Shown in pieces: positions 17,135 to 25,809 of a stretch of DNA of 64,000 nt; position 1 is the first letter of the stretch, and the number at the start of each line of letters is the position of its first letter. Below the pieces are notes generated by a model. The model searched no databases, was not told where the DNA came from, and saw only the letters and a program-made list of their open reading frames with translations. Origin of the DNA: Rhodobacterales bacterium 52_120_T64 (lineage in GTDB: Bacteria; Pseudomonadota; Alphaproteobacteria; Rhodobacterales; Rhodobacteraceae); assembly GCA_002162875.1 (NCBI GenBank), contig MABA01000017.1:124001-188000 (forward strand), in the 5' to 3' direction. Made by a program: the position numbers and the translations under genes.

Positions 17135-17489
17135 TTCCTTCACCACGCGTGGGCGAGTTCGCAGTATTTTGAAACTGTTGGCCGAAGAACGGAATATCAT
17201 CCTTAAGGGGCCACTTTCCGATCTGCAGGGAATTTCGGCGCGCCGTGACAAATTGGTGGATGGGCTGGTTGGTGGGCAAGTAGCGCTGACCAATATCGAT
17301 TTAGCTGCCATTCATCACCAAGCAAATCGCAACCAAAACCTGTTAAAGGCCAGTATTTCTGGTGTGCGGGCGGCCAAGGCTTTGTTGTCCGAACAGAACC
17401 GCGCGGCAGCGACGATGGGCACTTATACTGATTCTGGAGAACGCCTGGAAGTGCCGCAAAAGGGCAAGCTTAGAGATTGGATAGCCTAA
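17127..17489 (+). CDS. flgN: FlgN-like flagellar protein
   Basis: A 120-residue, largely helical protein with a leading helix (SILKLLAEERNIILKGPLSDLQG) and a later one with LLKASISGVRAAKALL. This matches the small FlgN-type chaperones seen between the rod-binding gene and flagellin in Rhodobacterales; FlgN chaperones the hook-filament junction proteins. Sequence conservation in the family is low, so the call rests on size, helicity and position. It overlaps the rod-binding gene by 8 bp. Confidence 0.65.
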   Translation: MFDSFTTRGRVRSILKLLAEERNIILKGPLSDLQGISARRDKLVDGLVGGQVALTNIDLAAIHHQANRNQNLLKASISGVRAAKALLSEQNRAAATMGTYTDSGERLEVPQKGKLRDWIA

Positions 17490-17695
17490 TTGAAGACAAT
17501 TTTATACATTTGGTTGGTCGGCATTAAGACTCTGTTATCGAATGCGCGTGCAGATTGATCTTGCAACCAATCAAGGGTTGGCGCGGTGCTCAATCTTAAA
17601 TCTCCGCATACGTCAGAACGGCGAAATCGTGTCACGAAATGTGACGTAACTTTAATTGCGACGTTGAATACGCCGCACGCCGAAAGAAACATATT
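17490..17695 (+). promoter_or_regulatory. Flagellin upstream region
   Basis: A 206-bp gene-free stretch before the flagellin gene. It holds a near CtrA match (TTAA-N7-TTAT, 17524-17538) and a GTCAC-N5-GTGAC inverted repeat (17631-17645) about 50 bp before the ATG. I see no good sigma-54 or FliA-type promoter. GAAAG serves as a weak ribosome binding site. Confidence 0.35.
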
Positions 17696-18520
17696 ATGTC
17701 TAGTATTCTAACAAACAATAGCGCGATGGTTGCTCTTCAGACTTTGAAGAGCATCAACTCAGACTTGTCTCAAACACAGGGTGAAATCTCAACCGGTAAA
17801 TCAGTTGCCTCTGCCAAGGACAACTCTGCAGTCTGGGCGATTTCCAAAGTGATGGAATCCGATGTGAGCGGTTTTAACGCAATCAGCGATTCGCTTTCTT
17901 TGGGTCAAGCTACGGTCGCGGTTGCATCGGCTGGTGCCGAGCAGATCACAGACTTGCTCACTCAGATGAAAGAAAAAGTCGTTGCAGCGACGGGTGAAAA
18001 CGTTGACCACGCGAAGATTTCCGCTGACGTTACTGAGTTGAAAAACCAGATCACGTCGGTTATCGCCGCATCTCAGTTTAATGGTGCGAACCTACTTGAT
18101 ACCGCGGGCGGTGATATCACTATTCTTTCATCTCTTGATCGGGATGCTAGCGGTTCAGTTACGGCGAGTAACATCACAGTCGCGTCGGTAGACTTCGAGG
18201 CTGGTCTTGACCTCACAACAATTGACGTCACCAGTGCTGGTGCGGCGGATACTTCGCTGGATGAAATTGAAACGCTTATTCAGGCAGCTGTCGACGGCAC
18301 TGCGGCATTGGGTGCTTCACAGAAGCGCGTAGAAGACCAGGGTAATTTTGTTTCCAGTTTAACGGATGCAATGAAGTCCGGTATCGGTGCGCTCGTGGAT
18401 GCTGATATGGAGGAGGCCTCTGCCCGCCTTCAAGCCCTGCAGGTTCAGCAGCAGCTGGGTGTCCAATCGTTGTCGATTGCAAATCAGGGTGCTCAGTCCA
18501 TCCTTTCATTGTTCAGGTAG
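17696..18520 (+). CDS. fliC: Flagellin
   Basis: A 274-residue filament subunit. The N-terminal D0/D1 helices (ILTNNSAMVALQTLKSINSDL, then STGKSVASAKDNSAVWAISK) and the C-terminal D0/D1 (VEDQGNFVSSLTDAMKSGIGALVDADMEEASARLQA and the end SIANQGAQSILSLFR) are conserved. The variable middle is short (about residues 130-190), giving a small flagellin as in many Rhodobacterales. No signal peptide is expected. It is followed by a strong terminator and then flaF and flbT, which control flagellin production in alphaproteobacteria. Confidence 0.97.
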   Translation: MSSILTNNSAMVALQTLKSINSDLSQTQGEISTGKSVASAKDNSAVWAISKVMESDVSGFNAISDSLSLGQATVAVASAGAEQITDLLTQMKEKVVAATGENVDHAKISADVTELKNQITSVIAASQFNGANLLDTAGGDITILSSLDRDASGSVTASNITVASVDFEAGLDLTTIDVTSAGAADTSLDEIETLIQAAVDGTAALGASQKRVEDQGNFVSSLTDAMKSGIGALVDADMEEASARLQALQVQQQLGVQSLSIANQGAQSILSLFR

Positions 18521-18527
18521 TGCTACA

Positions 18528-18561
18528 AATTTGGGTGGGCTGGTCCCACCCGAATTATTTT
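18528..18561 (+). terminator. Rho-independent terminator after flagellin
   Basis: The arms 18528-18539 and 18545-18556 form a 12-bp stem (GGGTGGG/CCCACCC core, one G-U pair) with a 5-nt loop, followed by ATTTTA. It lies 8 nt after the flagellin stop codon. Confidence 0.85.
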
Positions 18562-18610
18562 ACGTATCACCCGCCTGATTGAATATTGGGTTGTAACAGG
18601 AGAATTCTGA

Positions 18611-18988
18611 ATGAACATTGCCGCTCTAGCGCGTTCCGCATACTCGGACGTTTCGGCGCCGATAAAGACTGAACGAAGCACTGAATATCAAATTTTCGCA
18701 CAGATCACACATCGGTTGACCCAGGCATCAACAGGTGACATTGCAAGTTTTATCGACTTGGCTGAAGCCATTCACGAAAACCGAAGGCTTTGGACGGTAC
18801 TTGCATCCGACGTCGTGAACAAAGAAAACGGCCTTCCTGCACAACTTCGCGCCCAGATATTTTATCTGGCTGAGTTCACCGAGAATCACAGCACCAAGGT
18901 CTTGTCAAAAGAGGCGACTACCGTTGCTTTGGTCGAAATCAACACCGCTGTTATGCGCGGTCTGCGGGCAAGCGGGGCAACACCATGA
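18611..18988 (+). CDS. flaF: Flagellar biosynthesis regulator FlaF
   Basis: A 125-residue protein typical of FlaF: ALARSAYSDVSAPIKTERSTEYQIFAQIT, then ENRRLWTVLASDVVNKENGLPAQLRAQIFYLAEFT. In Caulobacter and related bacteria FlaF promotes flagellin translation and secretion, balancing FlbT. AGGAG lies before the ATG. Its stop overlaps the flbT start by ATGA, so the antagonistic pair is made together. Confidence 0.93.
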   Translation: MNIAALARSAYSDVSAPIKTERSTEYQIFAQITHRLTQASTGDIASFIDLAEAIHENRRLWTVLASDVVNKENGLPAQLRAQIFYLAEFTENHSTKVLSKEATTVALVEINTAVMRGLRASGATP

Positions 18989-19386
18989 GTGGATTGGTAC
19001 TTAAACTTCGCCCATCTGAGCGTATCCTAATCAACGGCGTCGTTGTCGAAAACGGAGACAGGCGTGCAAAGTTGAACGTCCTAACACCAAACGCAAACGT
19101 CCTGCGCTTACGGGATGCAATTCACCCTGATGAGGCTAACTCACCCGTAAAACGTGTATGCTACATTGCTCAAATGATTTTGGCTGGCGAAGCCGACCCT
19201 GTTAAAGGTCGAGATCAACTATTAAGCGGAATCGAGCAGCTAAGTCAGGTTTTCACTGACCCAGACAGCAGATTGCGGCTGGATATGGCGACCGAGAGCG
19301 TTGTGAGCAACAAGACATATCCCGCGTTGAAAGCGTTGCGAGGATTACTTGCCCGTGAACAAAGGCTGATGGAGCGCGCGTTATGA
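18985..19386 (+). CDS. flbT: Flagellin mRNA regulator FlbT
   Basis: A 133-residue protein with the FlbT start GLVLKLRPSERILINGVVVENGDRRAKL and the later SPVKRVCYIAQMILAGE. In alphaproteobacteria FlbT binds the 5' end of flagellin mRNA and represses its translation until hook assembly is done. It overlaps flaF (ATGA) upstream and the DUF1217 gene (ATGA) downstream. Confidence 0.94.
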   Translation: MSGLVLKLRPSERILINGVVVENGDRRAKLNVLTPNANVLRLRDAIHPDEANSPVKRVCYIAQMILAGEADPVKGRDQLLSGIEQLSQVFTDPDSRLRLDMATESVVSNKTYPALKALRGLLAREQRLMERAL

Positions 19387-20219
19387 TCGGCTTCCAACCG
19401 ATTGTCCCGCAAACTGGCCTTGTCGGCTGGCGATTTCTTGAGCGAACCGCTGAAACGCAACGGGTCGCTTTCGAAAAATCACCGGAACTATTGCGAGACC
19501 TGGAGTATTTCAAAGAAAACGTTGGCGATATGACCACAGCTGAAGATCTTGTGAATGATTATCGTATGCTAAAAGTCGCGCTTGGTGCATTTGGTTTGGA
19601 GGATGATCTTGATAAGCGTGCCTATGTACTGAAGGCGCTTGTAGAAGGCACGGACGCGGACGATTCTTTTGCAAACCGGATGGTTGACACTCGGTATCAG
19701 GAGTTTTCGAAGGCATTTGGATATGGAAATCTGATTGGAGCGCGTGTTGGGCAATCGGATTTTGCTGAAAATGTTCTCGATGCATACAAAGTACAAAAAT
19801 TCGAAGTCGCGGTGGGAGAAAGCGATGAATCTATGCGGCTAGCGATGGTTTTTGTTCGCGAGATTGGCGAATTTGCAAATGCGGATGGCGCCGATGATTC
19901 TGCTTGGTTTGAAATAATGGGTAATCCACCGATGCGACAAATATTTGAGACGGCGTTCGGATTGCCAACCTCCATTGGGCTCCTGGATGTTGATACCCAG
20001 CGCGACATTTTTCGCGACAAATGCACAAAACTATTTGGCGATAGCTCACTCGCTGTATTTAAGGAAGGCGAGAATATTGACAAAATGTTGCGAACTTTCT
20101 TCATTAGAAAACAAATATCCGAGGGAACTGGTGAAAGCGTGCCGGGAACAACAGCCCTAACACTGCTTACGAATTCGTCGGCTGCGATGGCCAGCTTCTT
20201 TCAGTCTCGCTTGTCGTGA
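19383..20219 (+). CDS. DUF1217 flagellar-cluster protein
   Basis: A 278-residue protein of the DUF1217 family, which is nearly always found in flagellar loci of alphaproteobacteria. It opens FQPIVPQTGLVGWRFLERT and contains paired segments around NRMVDTRYQEFSKAFGYG, DAYKVQKFEVAVGE and TRFxxR-like FFIRKQISEGTGE. It has no signal peptide or membrane helix. The exact role is not established. Translational coupling to flbT (ATGA) suggests it is made with the flagellin regulators. Confidence 0.8.
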   Translation: MIGFQPIVPQTGLVGWRFLERTAETQRVAFEKSPELLRDLEYFKENVGDMTTAEDLVNDYRMLKVALGAFGLEDDLDKRAYVLKALVEGTDADDSFANRMVDTRYQEFSKAFGYGNLIGARVGQSDFAENVLDAYKVQKFEVAVGESDESMRLAMVFVREIGEFANADGADDSAWFEIMGNPPMRQIFETAFGLPTSIGLLDVDTQRDIFRDKCTKLFGDSSLAVFKEGENIDKMLRTFFIRKQISEGTGESVPGTTALTLLTNSSAAMASFFQSRLS

Positions 20220-20270
20220 ATAAGGTGCCAACAAAGAAAACTCTTGGTATTGGCTTTCAGTTTTCTCGCA

Positions 20271-21590
20271 TCACTCAGGTCGTCCAAGTATTCCTGTAAG
20301 TAGTTTAAAACTTTCATTAATGGGTTCGGACGCGTTTCGGGCGAAAAAGTGCTCCAACTTAATATGAACGGAGATTGCTTCGTCAACTTCTTCGGACGAG
20401 CCCTTCGTATATAGACCAGTTAGAATCATAGGTGCCGATTTTTCGTAAATCCCCAATATTTTTCTAACACGCACAATCACGGCGTTTTCTTCGTGTGTTG
20501 CACTTTCCGGCAAACATCGGGAAACACTGCGGGTTATATCAATTGCAGGGAACCGACCACTTTCGGCGATCTCTCGCTCCAAGATTATGTGCCCATCCAG
20601 AACGCCGCGCGTAATATCCGCGATTGGTTCTTCCATGTCTGATCCTGCCACTAGGACGGAAAATATGGCTGTGATGTCACCCGTCCCGTCAGGTCCTGGG
20701 CCTGCGCGCTCGGTTAAACTTGCAATCAAGTTCGCGGTGGATGGAGGGAATGCGCGCAAACTTGGAGGTTCGCCTGCCGTTAACGCCACTTCTCGATGAG
20801 CTTCAGCAAAACGGGTTATAGAATCCATGAGTAGTAAAACATGCTTTCCTTGATCGCGGAAGTATTCGGCAACCGCCATCGCCATCCATGCAGCACGACG
20901 CTTAACTAAAGGAGACTGGTCCGACGTGGCCGCAATCACCACAGCGCGTTTCATGCCTTGCGCTCCGAGAACACGTTCCGTGAACTCTCTTAATTCGCGG
21001 CCACGTTCACCAATTAATGCGATCACAACAATGTCACAATCAAGCCCTCTCGCCATTTCGGCCAACAGCGAAGACTTCCCGACTCCAGATCCTGCAAAAA
21101 CACCGATTCGTTGCCCTCGAGCGATTGGCAAAACCGTGTTAAATATAGCTAGTGACGTGTTCAAACGAGCCCCCAGAGATCTGCGACTTGCCGCTGCTGG
21201 GGGTGGGCGGCGTAACGGGACGCTCTTTTCACCACGATAAAGAGGGCGACCATCGAGTGCCTCACCGAAGGCGTCTATAATTCTGCCCACCCAGGTTTCA
21301 GCCGGGTAAACGCAATTTGTATGATTTAGTTCCACCAAATCGCCAATCGCAATCCCGTCACTCGGGCCGTAAGGCATTAGAAGAACATAGCTTTTTTCCA
21401 ACGCGATGATTTCTCCGTCGATGCGCGTGCTGTTAGATTTCGTGATTGTAAGTTGATCACCTAGGTGCCCGTGAACGGATAGCCCGCCGACACGAATGGC
21501 TGCGGTGCCGACCGAGTCAACTTTTCCGAAGCGGCGTGATGCAGGAATGGCGAATAGAGTATTTCTTAACGGTTTGAAGTCGATGAACAT
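20271..21590 (-). CDS. fliI: Flagellum-specific export ATPase
   Basis: A 439-residue F1-beta-like ATPase that powers unfolding and export of flagellar subunits. Walker A is AGSGVGKS (residues 166-173). IGERGRELREF and VLLLMDSITRFAEAHREVAL (Walker B region) follow, with the FliI/SctN signature PPSLRAFPPSTANLIASLTERAG. The N-terminal beta-barrel part (GHLGDQLTITK) is present. The family's usual catalytic glutamate is in the GERGRE segment. AAAGGA lies before the ATG. It is alone on the minus strand between two plus-strand flagellar operons; no fliH is next to it. Confidence 0.97.
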   Translation of the reverse strand: MFIDFKPLRNTLFAIPASRRFGKVDSVGTAAIRVGGLSVHGHLGDQLTITKSNSTRIDGEIIALEKSYVLLMPYGPSDGIAIGDLVELNHTNCVYPAETWVGRIIDAFGEALDGRPLYRGEKSVPLRRPPPAAASRRSLGARLNTSLAIFNTVLPIARGQRIGVFAGSGVGKSSLLAEMARGLDCDIVVIALIGERGRELREFTERVLGAQGMKRAVVIAATSDQSPLVKRRAAWMAMAVAEYFRDQGKHVLLLMDSITRFAEAHREVALTAGEPPSLRAFPPSTANLIASLTERAGPGPDGTGDITAIFSVLVAGSDMEEPIADITRGVLDGHIILEREIAESGRFPAIDITRSVSRCLPESATHEENAVIVRVRKILGIYEKSAPMILTGLYTKGSSEEVDEAISVHIKLEHFFARNASEPINESFKLLTGILGRPE

Positions 21591-21679
21591 GGTTAATCCT
21601 TTATTCCGGGTTTGCTTACCTTTTGTTCACACTAAATGGTTAAGAATCACCTTATGCATAGCAAGGGAGAAACCCTGAA

Positions 21680-22078
21680 TTGAAAATTGATATTGGAACT
21701 TTGCGGATGGCCCAAAATTTGGCTGCTCATGCATCGTCGCGCCAGTCGGTCATTGCGCAGAACATCGCGAACGCTGACACACCTAGATACAAGGCGCGTG
21801 ACTTGGCGTCGTTTGTGGATAGCTTTCGCGAAACCGCTCAACTGAAAGCCAGCAGCCGGCCCGCACGGTCCGGTCATATTTCGCTTGGTGAAGTTGGCTC
21901 CGGCCGTACGGCTATTAAATCGGCTGAATTCGGTGCTGAATCACCTAACGGCAATACCGTTTCGCTGGAGGATCAGCTCGTGCGGGCCGCGGAAGTTAAG
22001 TACCAGCATGATTTGGCGCTAGGGATTTACGCAAAATCTATCAACATTCTTCGCGCCGGTATGGGCCGAATACGATAA
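21680..22078 (+). CDS. flgB: Flagellar basal-body proximal rod protein FlgB
   Basis: A 132-residue rod protein. It has the rod/hook signature SVIAQNIANADTPRYKARDL and a C-terminal helix with QLVRAAEVKYQHDLALGIYAKSINILRAGMGR. The start is a TTG at 21680 with AAGGGAG about 10 nt upstream. An ATG at 21707 would remove residues that homologues normally have before the MAQ segment. It is first in the flgB-flgC-fliE-fliQ-flgF-flgG-flgA-flgH-fliL operon. Confidence 0.92.
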   Translation: MKIDIGTLRMAQNLAAHASSRQSVIAQNIANADTPRYKARDLASFVDSFRETAQLKASSRPARSGHISLGEVGSGRTAIKSAEFGAESPNGNTVSLEDQLVRAAEVKYQHDLALGIYAKSINILRAGMGRIR

Positions 22079-22090
22079 GGAGGGCGTAAA

Positions 22091-22474
22091 ATGAGTGATC
22101 TTTTAAACACAATGGCATCAAGTGTCAGCGGGATGTCTGCACAGGCTGCCAGATTGCGTTTAGCCGCTGAAAATATCGCGAACGCGGATACGCCGGGATA
22201 TCGCCGCAAGTTGGTTCCGTTTGAGCAAATTGTCAACGGTACAGGCGCGGTTCGTACTGGCGATGTCCATCTCGATACGAATAGTTTGGAGCGCGTCTAT
22301 GAGCCAAGCCACCCAATGGCCGGCGAAGATGGATATTATGAAAGCTCCAACGTCAATTTGATGATCGAAATTGCGGATTCCCGCGAAGCGCAAAGGTCTT
22401 ATGAGGCTAACTTGCGTATGTTCGATCAAGCACGGCAGATGACTTCGTCGCTGCTCGAGTTATTACGTCGCTAG
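22091..22474 (+). CDS. flgC: Flagellar basal-body rod protein FlgC
   Basis: A 127-residue proximal rod protein. The N-terminal MASSVSGMSAQAARLRLAAENIANADTPGYRRK holds the rod signature; the C-terminal ESSNVNLMIEIADSREAQRSYEANLRMFDQARQM is the conserved FlgC helix. A purine-rich AAGGAGGG lies upstream of the ATG. It sits 12 bp after flgB and 13 bp before fliE, the standard order. Confidence 0.96.
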   Translation: MSDLLNTMASSVSGMSAQAARLRLAAENIANADTPGYRRKLVPFEQIVNGTGAVRTGDVHLDTNSLERVYEPSHPMAGEDGYYESSNVNLMIEIADSREAQRSYEANLRMFDQARQMTSSLLELLRR

Positions 22475-22487
22475 AAAGGCGAAAATT

Positions 22488-22778
22488 ATGGATAAAACGG
22501 CACATATTGCATCACAACTATATACGAACGCTCAGAATATCGCGCGCCCGACTAAGGTGGAATCTGGTGGGTCGGATATGTTTGCGCAAGTCGCGACGGA
22601 TTTTATGGACACCATGCGTGCTGGCGAAGAGGCTGCCAAAGCGGGAATGATCGGAACGGCGGACGCTCATTCAGTTGTGCAGGCGTTGGCGGCCAGCGAG
22701 TTGGCGATCGAGACAGCAGTTACAGTTCGAGATAAAGTCGTAGAGGCTTACCAGGAAATTCTGCGAATGCCTGTCTGA
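22488..22778 (+). CDS. fliE: Flagellar hook-basal body complex protein FliE
   Basis: A 96-residue protein joining the MS ring to the rod. The C-terminal DAHSVVQALAASELAIETAVTVRDKVVEAYQEILRMPV is the FliE signature, and FMDTMRAGEEAAKAGMIG comes before it. Its stop shares one base with the fliQ ATG (TGATG), so the two are translated in close coupling. Confidence 0.95.
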   Translation: MDKTAHIASQLYTNAQNIARPTKVESGGSDMFAQVATDFMDTMRAGEEAAKAGMIGTADAHSVVQALAASELAIETAVTVRDKVVEAYQEILRMPV

Positions 22779-23047
22779 TGGGTGCGAGCGAAGTTTTTGA
22801 CGTTCTTCGCGAAGGCTTATGGGTTGCGCTGATTGTTGCACTTCCTGTTTTGAGTGTTGCGTTGCTTGTCGGCGTCGTGATTGGTCTCTTTCAGGCGCTG
22901 ACTTCCATTCAGGAAATGACCCTAACATTCGTGCCAAAACTCGCTGCGATCCTCGCAGTTTTTTGGCTGTCGATGGGGTATTCGGGCCAGCTACTGGTGA
23001 ACTTTTACAAGGATCAAGTGATCGTTCATATCACGCGAGGCTATTGA
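22778..23047 (+). CDS. fliQ: Flagellar export apparatus protein FliQ
   Basis: An 89-residue inner-membrane protein with two hydrophobic helices (ALIVALPVLSVALLVGVVIGL and VPKLAAILAVFWLSM) joined by the conserved FQALTSIQEMTLTF. It forms part of the FliPQR export gate. It overlaps fliE by one base. A 74-bp gap with AAGGAG near its end separates it from flgF. Confidence 0.95.
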   Translation: MGASEVFDVLREGLWVALIVALPVLSVALLVGVVIGLFQALTSIQEMTLTFVPKLAAILAVFWLSMGYSGQLLVNFYKDQVIVHITRGY

Positions 23048-23121
23048 GGAAATTTTAACCTCTACCTCTGTATAACGATTCTGCAAGGCAAGAATGCCAA
23101 CGTATAAAGGAGTCTCGGCAA

Positions 23122-23844
23122 ATGGACACAACGGGATATATTGCGCTAACCCGCCAATCCGGACTGTTGAAAGAACTTCAGGCAGTTGCCAATAATATTG
23201 CCAACATCTCGACAACTGGCTTTCGGCGCGAGGGGGTCGTTTTCGCCGAAGAATTGCGGGCATTGGATGCTGAAGGCGGAGGCGTTGCCATGACGTCCGC
23301 GAGGGTCCGGTTTACAGATGTGGGCATGGGCAGCACGACCAAAACGGGTGGCATGTTCGATCTTGCGATAGACGGCCCAGCATTTTTCATGGTCGAAACA
23401 CCCGGTGGTGAACGCTTAACGCGTGCCGGCAGTTTTTCCACGAATGCCGAAGGTGATCTGGTATCGATGAACGGACATCGCGTATTGGATTCCGGCGGGG
23501 CGCCTATTTTTATTCCACCGGATGGCGGTAAAGTTGGCGTGGCGCAAGATGGTACGATAACTATCGATGGACGTGCATCAGCGCAAATTGGAATTTTTGA
23601 CGTCGATAACCCACAAATGCTTTTACGTGAAGATGGCGTGCTTTTCCGCTCTGAAGCCGAGGCCATTCCCGCCGAAAACTCCCGTGTTATGCAGGGGTTC
23701 CTTGAGGGATCCAATGTTGATGCGGTTACTGAAATGGCCCGCCTGATCGAAGTGCAACGTGCATACGAGCTTGGGCAGAACCTTCTTGATAGCGAAGACG
23801 AGCGCATCCGCTCTAGCATCCGCACGCTTGGCCAAGCCGTATAA
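23122..23844 (+). CDS. flgF: Flagellar basal-body rod protein FlgF
   Basis: A 240-residue rod protein. It begins TTGYIALTRQSGLLKELQAVANNIANISTTGFRRE (rod signature), continues with FDLAIDGPAFFMVETPGGERLTRAGSFS (FlgF/G/E middle), and ends with LEGSNVDAVTEMARLIEVQRAYELGQNLL. The length below 260 and the FDLAIDGPAFF segment fit FlgF better than FlgG. AAAGGAG lies upstream of the ATG. flgG follows after 15 bp. Confidence 0.93.
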   Translation: MDTTGYIALTRQSGLLKELQAVANNIANISTTGFRREGVVFAEELRALDAEGGGVAMTSARVRFTDVGMGSTTKTGGMFDLAIDGPAFFMVETPGGERLTRAGSFSTNAEGDLVSMNGHRVLDSGGAPIFIPPDGGKVGVAQDGTITIDGRASAQIGIFDVDNPQMLLREDGVLFRSEAEAIPAENSRVMQGFLEGSNVDAVTEMARLIEVQRAYELGQNLLDSEDERIRSSIRTLGQAV

Positions 23845-23859
23845 ACAGGAGAATTCACA

Positions 23860-24645
23860 ATGAACGCTTTGAAAATTGCCGCGACAGGCATGTCCGCCCA
23901 ACAAATGCGAGTTGAGGTGATTGCCAACAATTTGGCAAATATGAACACGACTGCTTACAATTCACGTCGCGCGGAATTCACAGATTTGCATTATCAACAG
24001 GTTCAACGCGCCGGAACAGTTAGCGCTGCCGATGGGTCGGTTTTGCCTGCCGGTGTTCAGTTGGGTATGGGTGTGAAACCTTCGGCGATTTCTATGGATG
24101 TGGCACAAGGGTCGTTGAAGCAAACCGGCGGAGAGTTGGATGTGGCGATTGAGGGCGCTGGATATCTAGAAATCGAGCTTCCGTCAGGCAGCACTGGCTA
24201 TACACGTGATGGGGCGTTGAAACTAACAGGTGACGGGCAAATTGTGACCTCTGCAGGATATGCAGTTATGCCCGATGTCACGGTTCCGGACGACGCACGC
24301 GACTTAACGATCAACGCCGATGGCGAAATCTACGCCTACTTTCTGGATCAGGTTGATGCACAGTTCATCGGTCAGTTGACCTTGGCGGGTTTTACAAACG
24401 AAAAGGGCCTTGAGGCGATTGGTGGCAACCTCTACCTCGAAACGGCGGCATCTGGAACCGCAAGAGTTGGCGAGGCTGGACAAGATGGGCTGGGAGCATT
24501 CCGCCAGGGATATTTGGAGGAAAGTTCGGTCGATTCCGTTCGCGAGTTAACCGAATTGATCGAGGCACAACGTGGATACGAGTTGAACGCGAAAGTCATC
24601 ACAGCGGCTGACCAGATGCTTGGCGCAACAACGCAAATCCGCTGA
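23860..24645 (+). CDS. flgG: Flagellar distal rod protein FlgG
   Basis: A 261-residue distal rod protein: start NALKIAATGMSAQQMRVEVIANNLANMNTTAYN, then QGSLKQTGGELDVAIEGAGYLEIELPSGSTGYTRDGALKL, and a C-terminal EESSVDSVRELTELIEAQRGYELNAKVITAADQML. These are standard FlgG features with the expected length. ACAGGAG lies before the ATG, and the stop shares one base with the flgA ATG. Confidence 0.96.
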   Translation: MNALKIAATGMSAQQMRVEVIANNLANMNTTAYNSRRAEFTDLHYQQVQRAGTVSAADGSVLPAGVQLGMGVKPSAISMDVAQGSLKQTGGELDVAIEGAGYLEIELPSGSTGYTRDGALKLTGDGQIVTSAGYAVMPDVTVPDDARDLTINADGEIYAYFLDQVDAQFIGQLTLAGFTNEKGLEAIGGNLYLETAASGTARVGEAGQDGLGAFRQGYLEESSVDSVRELTELIEAQRGYELNAKVITAADQMLGATTQIR

Positions 24646-25070
24646 TGAAACTCGTATTCTTAAGTATATTTCTGCTGTTAACGTCGGTGCTTGCCGTGTC
24701 TGCACAGACAGTAGTTGCCGCGCATGGAATTCGGGCGCGCAGCATTATAATGCCAGAAGATTTGGCCATTCTCGACAAGGATACAATCGGCGGTATCGCG
24801 GACGCCACCGACATTATCGGGCAAGAAGCGCGAGTCAATTTATACGCCGGTCGGGCCATTCGTGTGTCTGAAATTGGAGAGCCGGCAATTTTGGAGCGAA
24901 ATCAACTGGTTTTTATGACGTATAGCACAGGGCTTCTAACAATTTCGACAGAAGGCCGCGTATTGAATCGTGTAGGGATTGGCGAAATGGCTCGTGTAAT
25001 GAATTTGGCATCACGATTGACTGTGACCGGGCGCGTACTGTTTGATGGCACAATCGAGGTTGGAGGATGA
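24645..25070 (+). CDS. flgA: Flagellar P-ring assembly chaperone FlgA
   Basis: A 141-residue periplasmic protein. An N-terminal signal peptide (KLVFLSIFLLLTSVLAVSA, cut before QT) is followed by the SAF-like part (IRARSIIMPEDLAILD; IGQEARVNLYAGRAIRVSEI) and NQLVFMTYSTGLLTISTEGRVL. FlgA assists FlgI polymerisation into the P ring. It is coupled by one-base overlap to flgG and by ATGA to flgH. flgI itself is not in the window. Confidence 0.92.
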   Translation: MKLVFLSIFLLLTSVLAVSAQTVVAAHGIRARSIIMPEDLAILDKDTIGGIADATDIIGQEARVNLYAGRAIRVSEIGEPAILERNQLVFMTYSTGLLTISTEGRVLNRVGIGEMARVMNLASRLTVTGRVLFDGTIEVGG

Positions 25071-25801
25071 CTTTCCGATGGGCGCTTTGGATTGCGTTTA
25101 TGATAGCCGGTTGTGTCCCGCTAAGCGAGGTCGGCCGGGTGCCGAGTCTGACCGCAGTCGGCCACGAAAGTGGAATTGGAATATCAGCCGAACGCGTTGC
25201 GATTGCAGTTCCACCACCTGCGATGCCTTCAAAACGGTATAGTCAGGGCTCTTTGTGGAATTCTGGGCCAGCGTCGTTGTTCGGTGATAGGCGCGCGAGG
25301 AATCTGGGCGATATATTGACCGTAGTAATAGAAATTGACGATCAGGCGCAGATATCCAACAGTTCCGGGCAGTCTCGATCGGGGTCTGGTACGATGAGCA
25401 TTGGGGCATTGATGGGTTTGCCTGAATTGATATCCGGTGCTCTGCCCGAAGGAACAAGCCTTGATCCAGGGGCAAATTTCTCTTCAACAACGGCTTCGTC
25501 GGGCGATGGTAGCGTTTCGCGCAACGAAAAAATTACCCTGCGTATCGCGGCATCGGTAGTTGATGTTCTGGCGAATGGTCACTTGGTGGTAAGCGGGTTG
25601 CAAGAAGTTAGAATTAACTTTGAACTGCGGGAATTGCAGGTTGTGGGTATCGTTCAGCCTGAAGATATCTCGCGAAGGAACGAAATCACCTACGACAAAA
25701 TCGCGGGTGCACGGATTTCATACGGCGGGCGAGGGCGGATCAGCGATGTGCAGCAACCGCGATACGGCCAGCAAATTTTCGATATTGTAGCACCATTCTA
25801 G
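25067..25801 (+). CDS. flgH: Flagellar L-ring lipoprotein FlgH
   Basis: A 244-residue outer-membrane lipoprotein forming the L ring. A lipobox (MIAGC, Cys about residue 16) ends the signal peptide. Conserved FlgH segments are QGSLWNSGPASLFGDRRARNLGDILTVVIEIDDQAQISN and the C-terminal LVVSGLQEVRINFELRELQVVGIVQPEDISRRNEITYDKIAGARISYGGRG. It starts within the flgA stop (ATGA). fliL follows 8 bp later. Confidence 0.96.
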   Translation: MTFRWALWIAFMIAGCVPLSEVGRVPSLTAVGHESGIGISAERVAIAVPPPAMPSKRYSQGSLWNSGPASLFGDRRARNLGDILTVVIEIDDQAQISNSSGQSRSGSGTMSIGALMGLPELISGALPEGTSLDPGANFSSTTASSGDGSVSRNEKITLRIAASVVDVLANGHLVVSGLQEVRINFELRELQVVGIVQPEDISRRNEITYDKIAGARISYGGRGRISDVQQPRYGQQIFDIVAPF

Positions 25802-25809
25802 GGGGTAGT

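Noticed and set aside
17524-17538. CtrA box before flagellin (TTAA-N7-TTAT)
   Set aside because: One mismatch and 160 bp from the start codon; such near matches are frequent by chance, so I did not claim it as a separate finding.
17570-17600. A possible sigma-54 promoter (TTGGCGCGGTGCTC) before flagellin
   Set aside because: The GC element at -12 is missing at the required spacing, so it does not match TGGCAC-N5-TTGC.
23178-23948. A 256-codon antisense ORF over flgF
   Set aside because: Overlaps a canonical rod gene in a tightly ordered operon; product has no family features.
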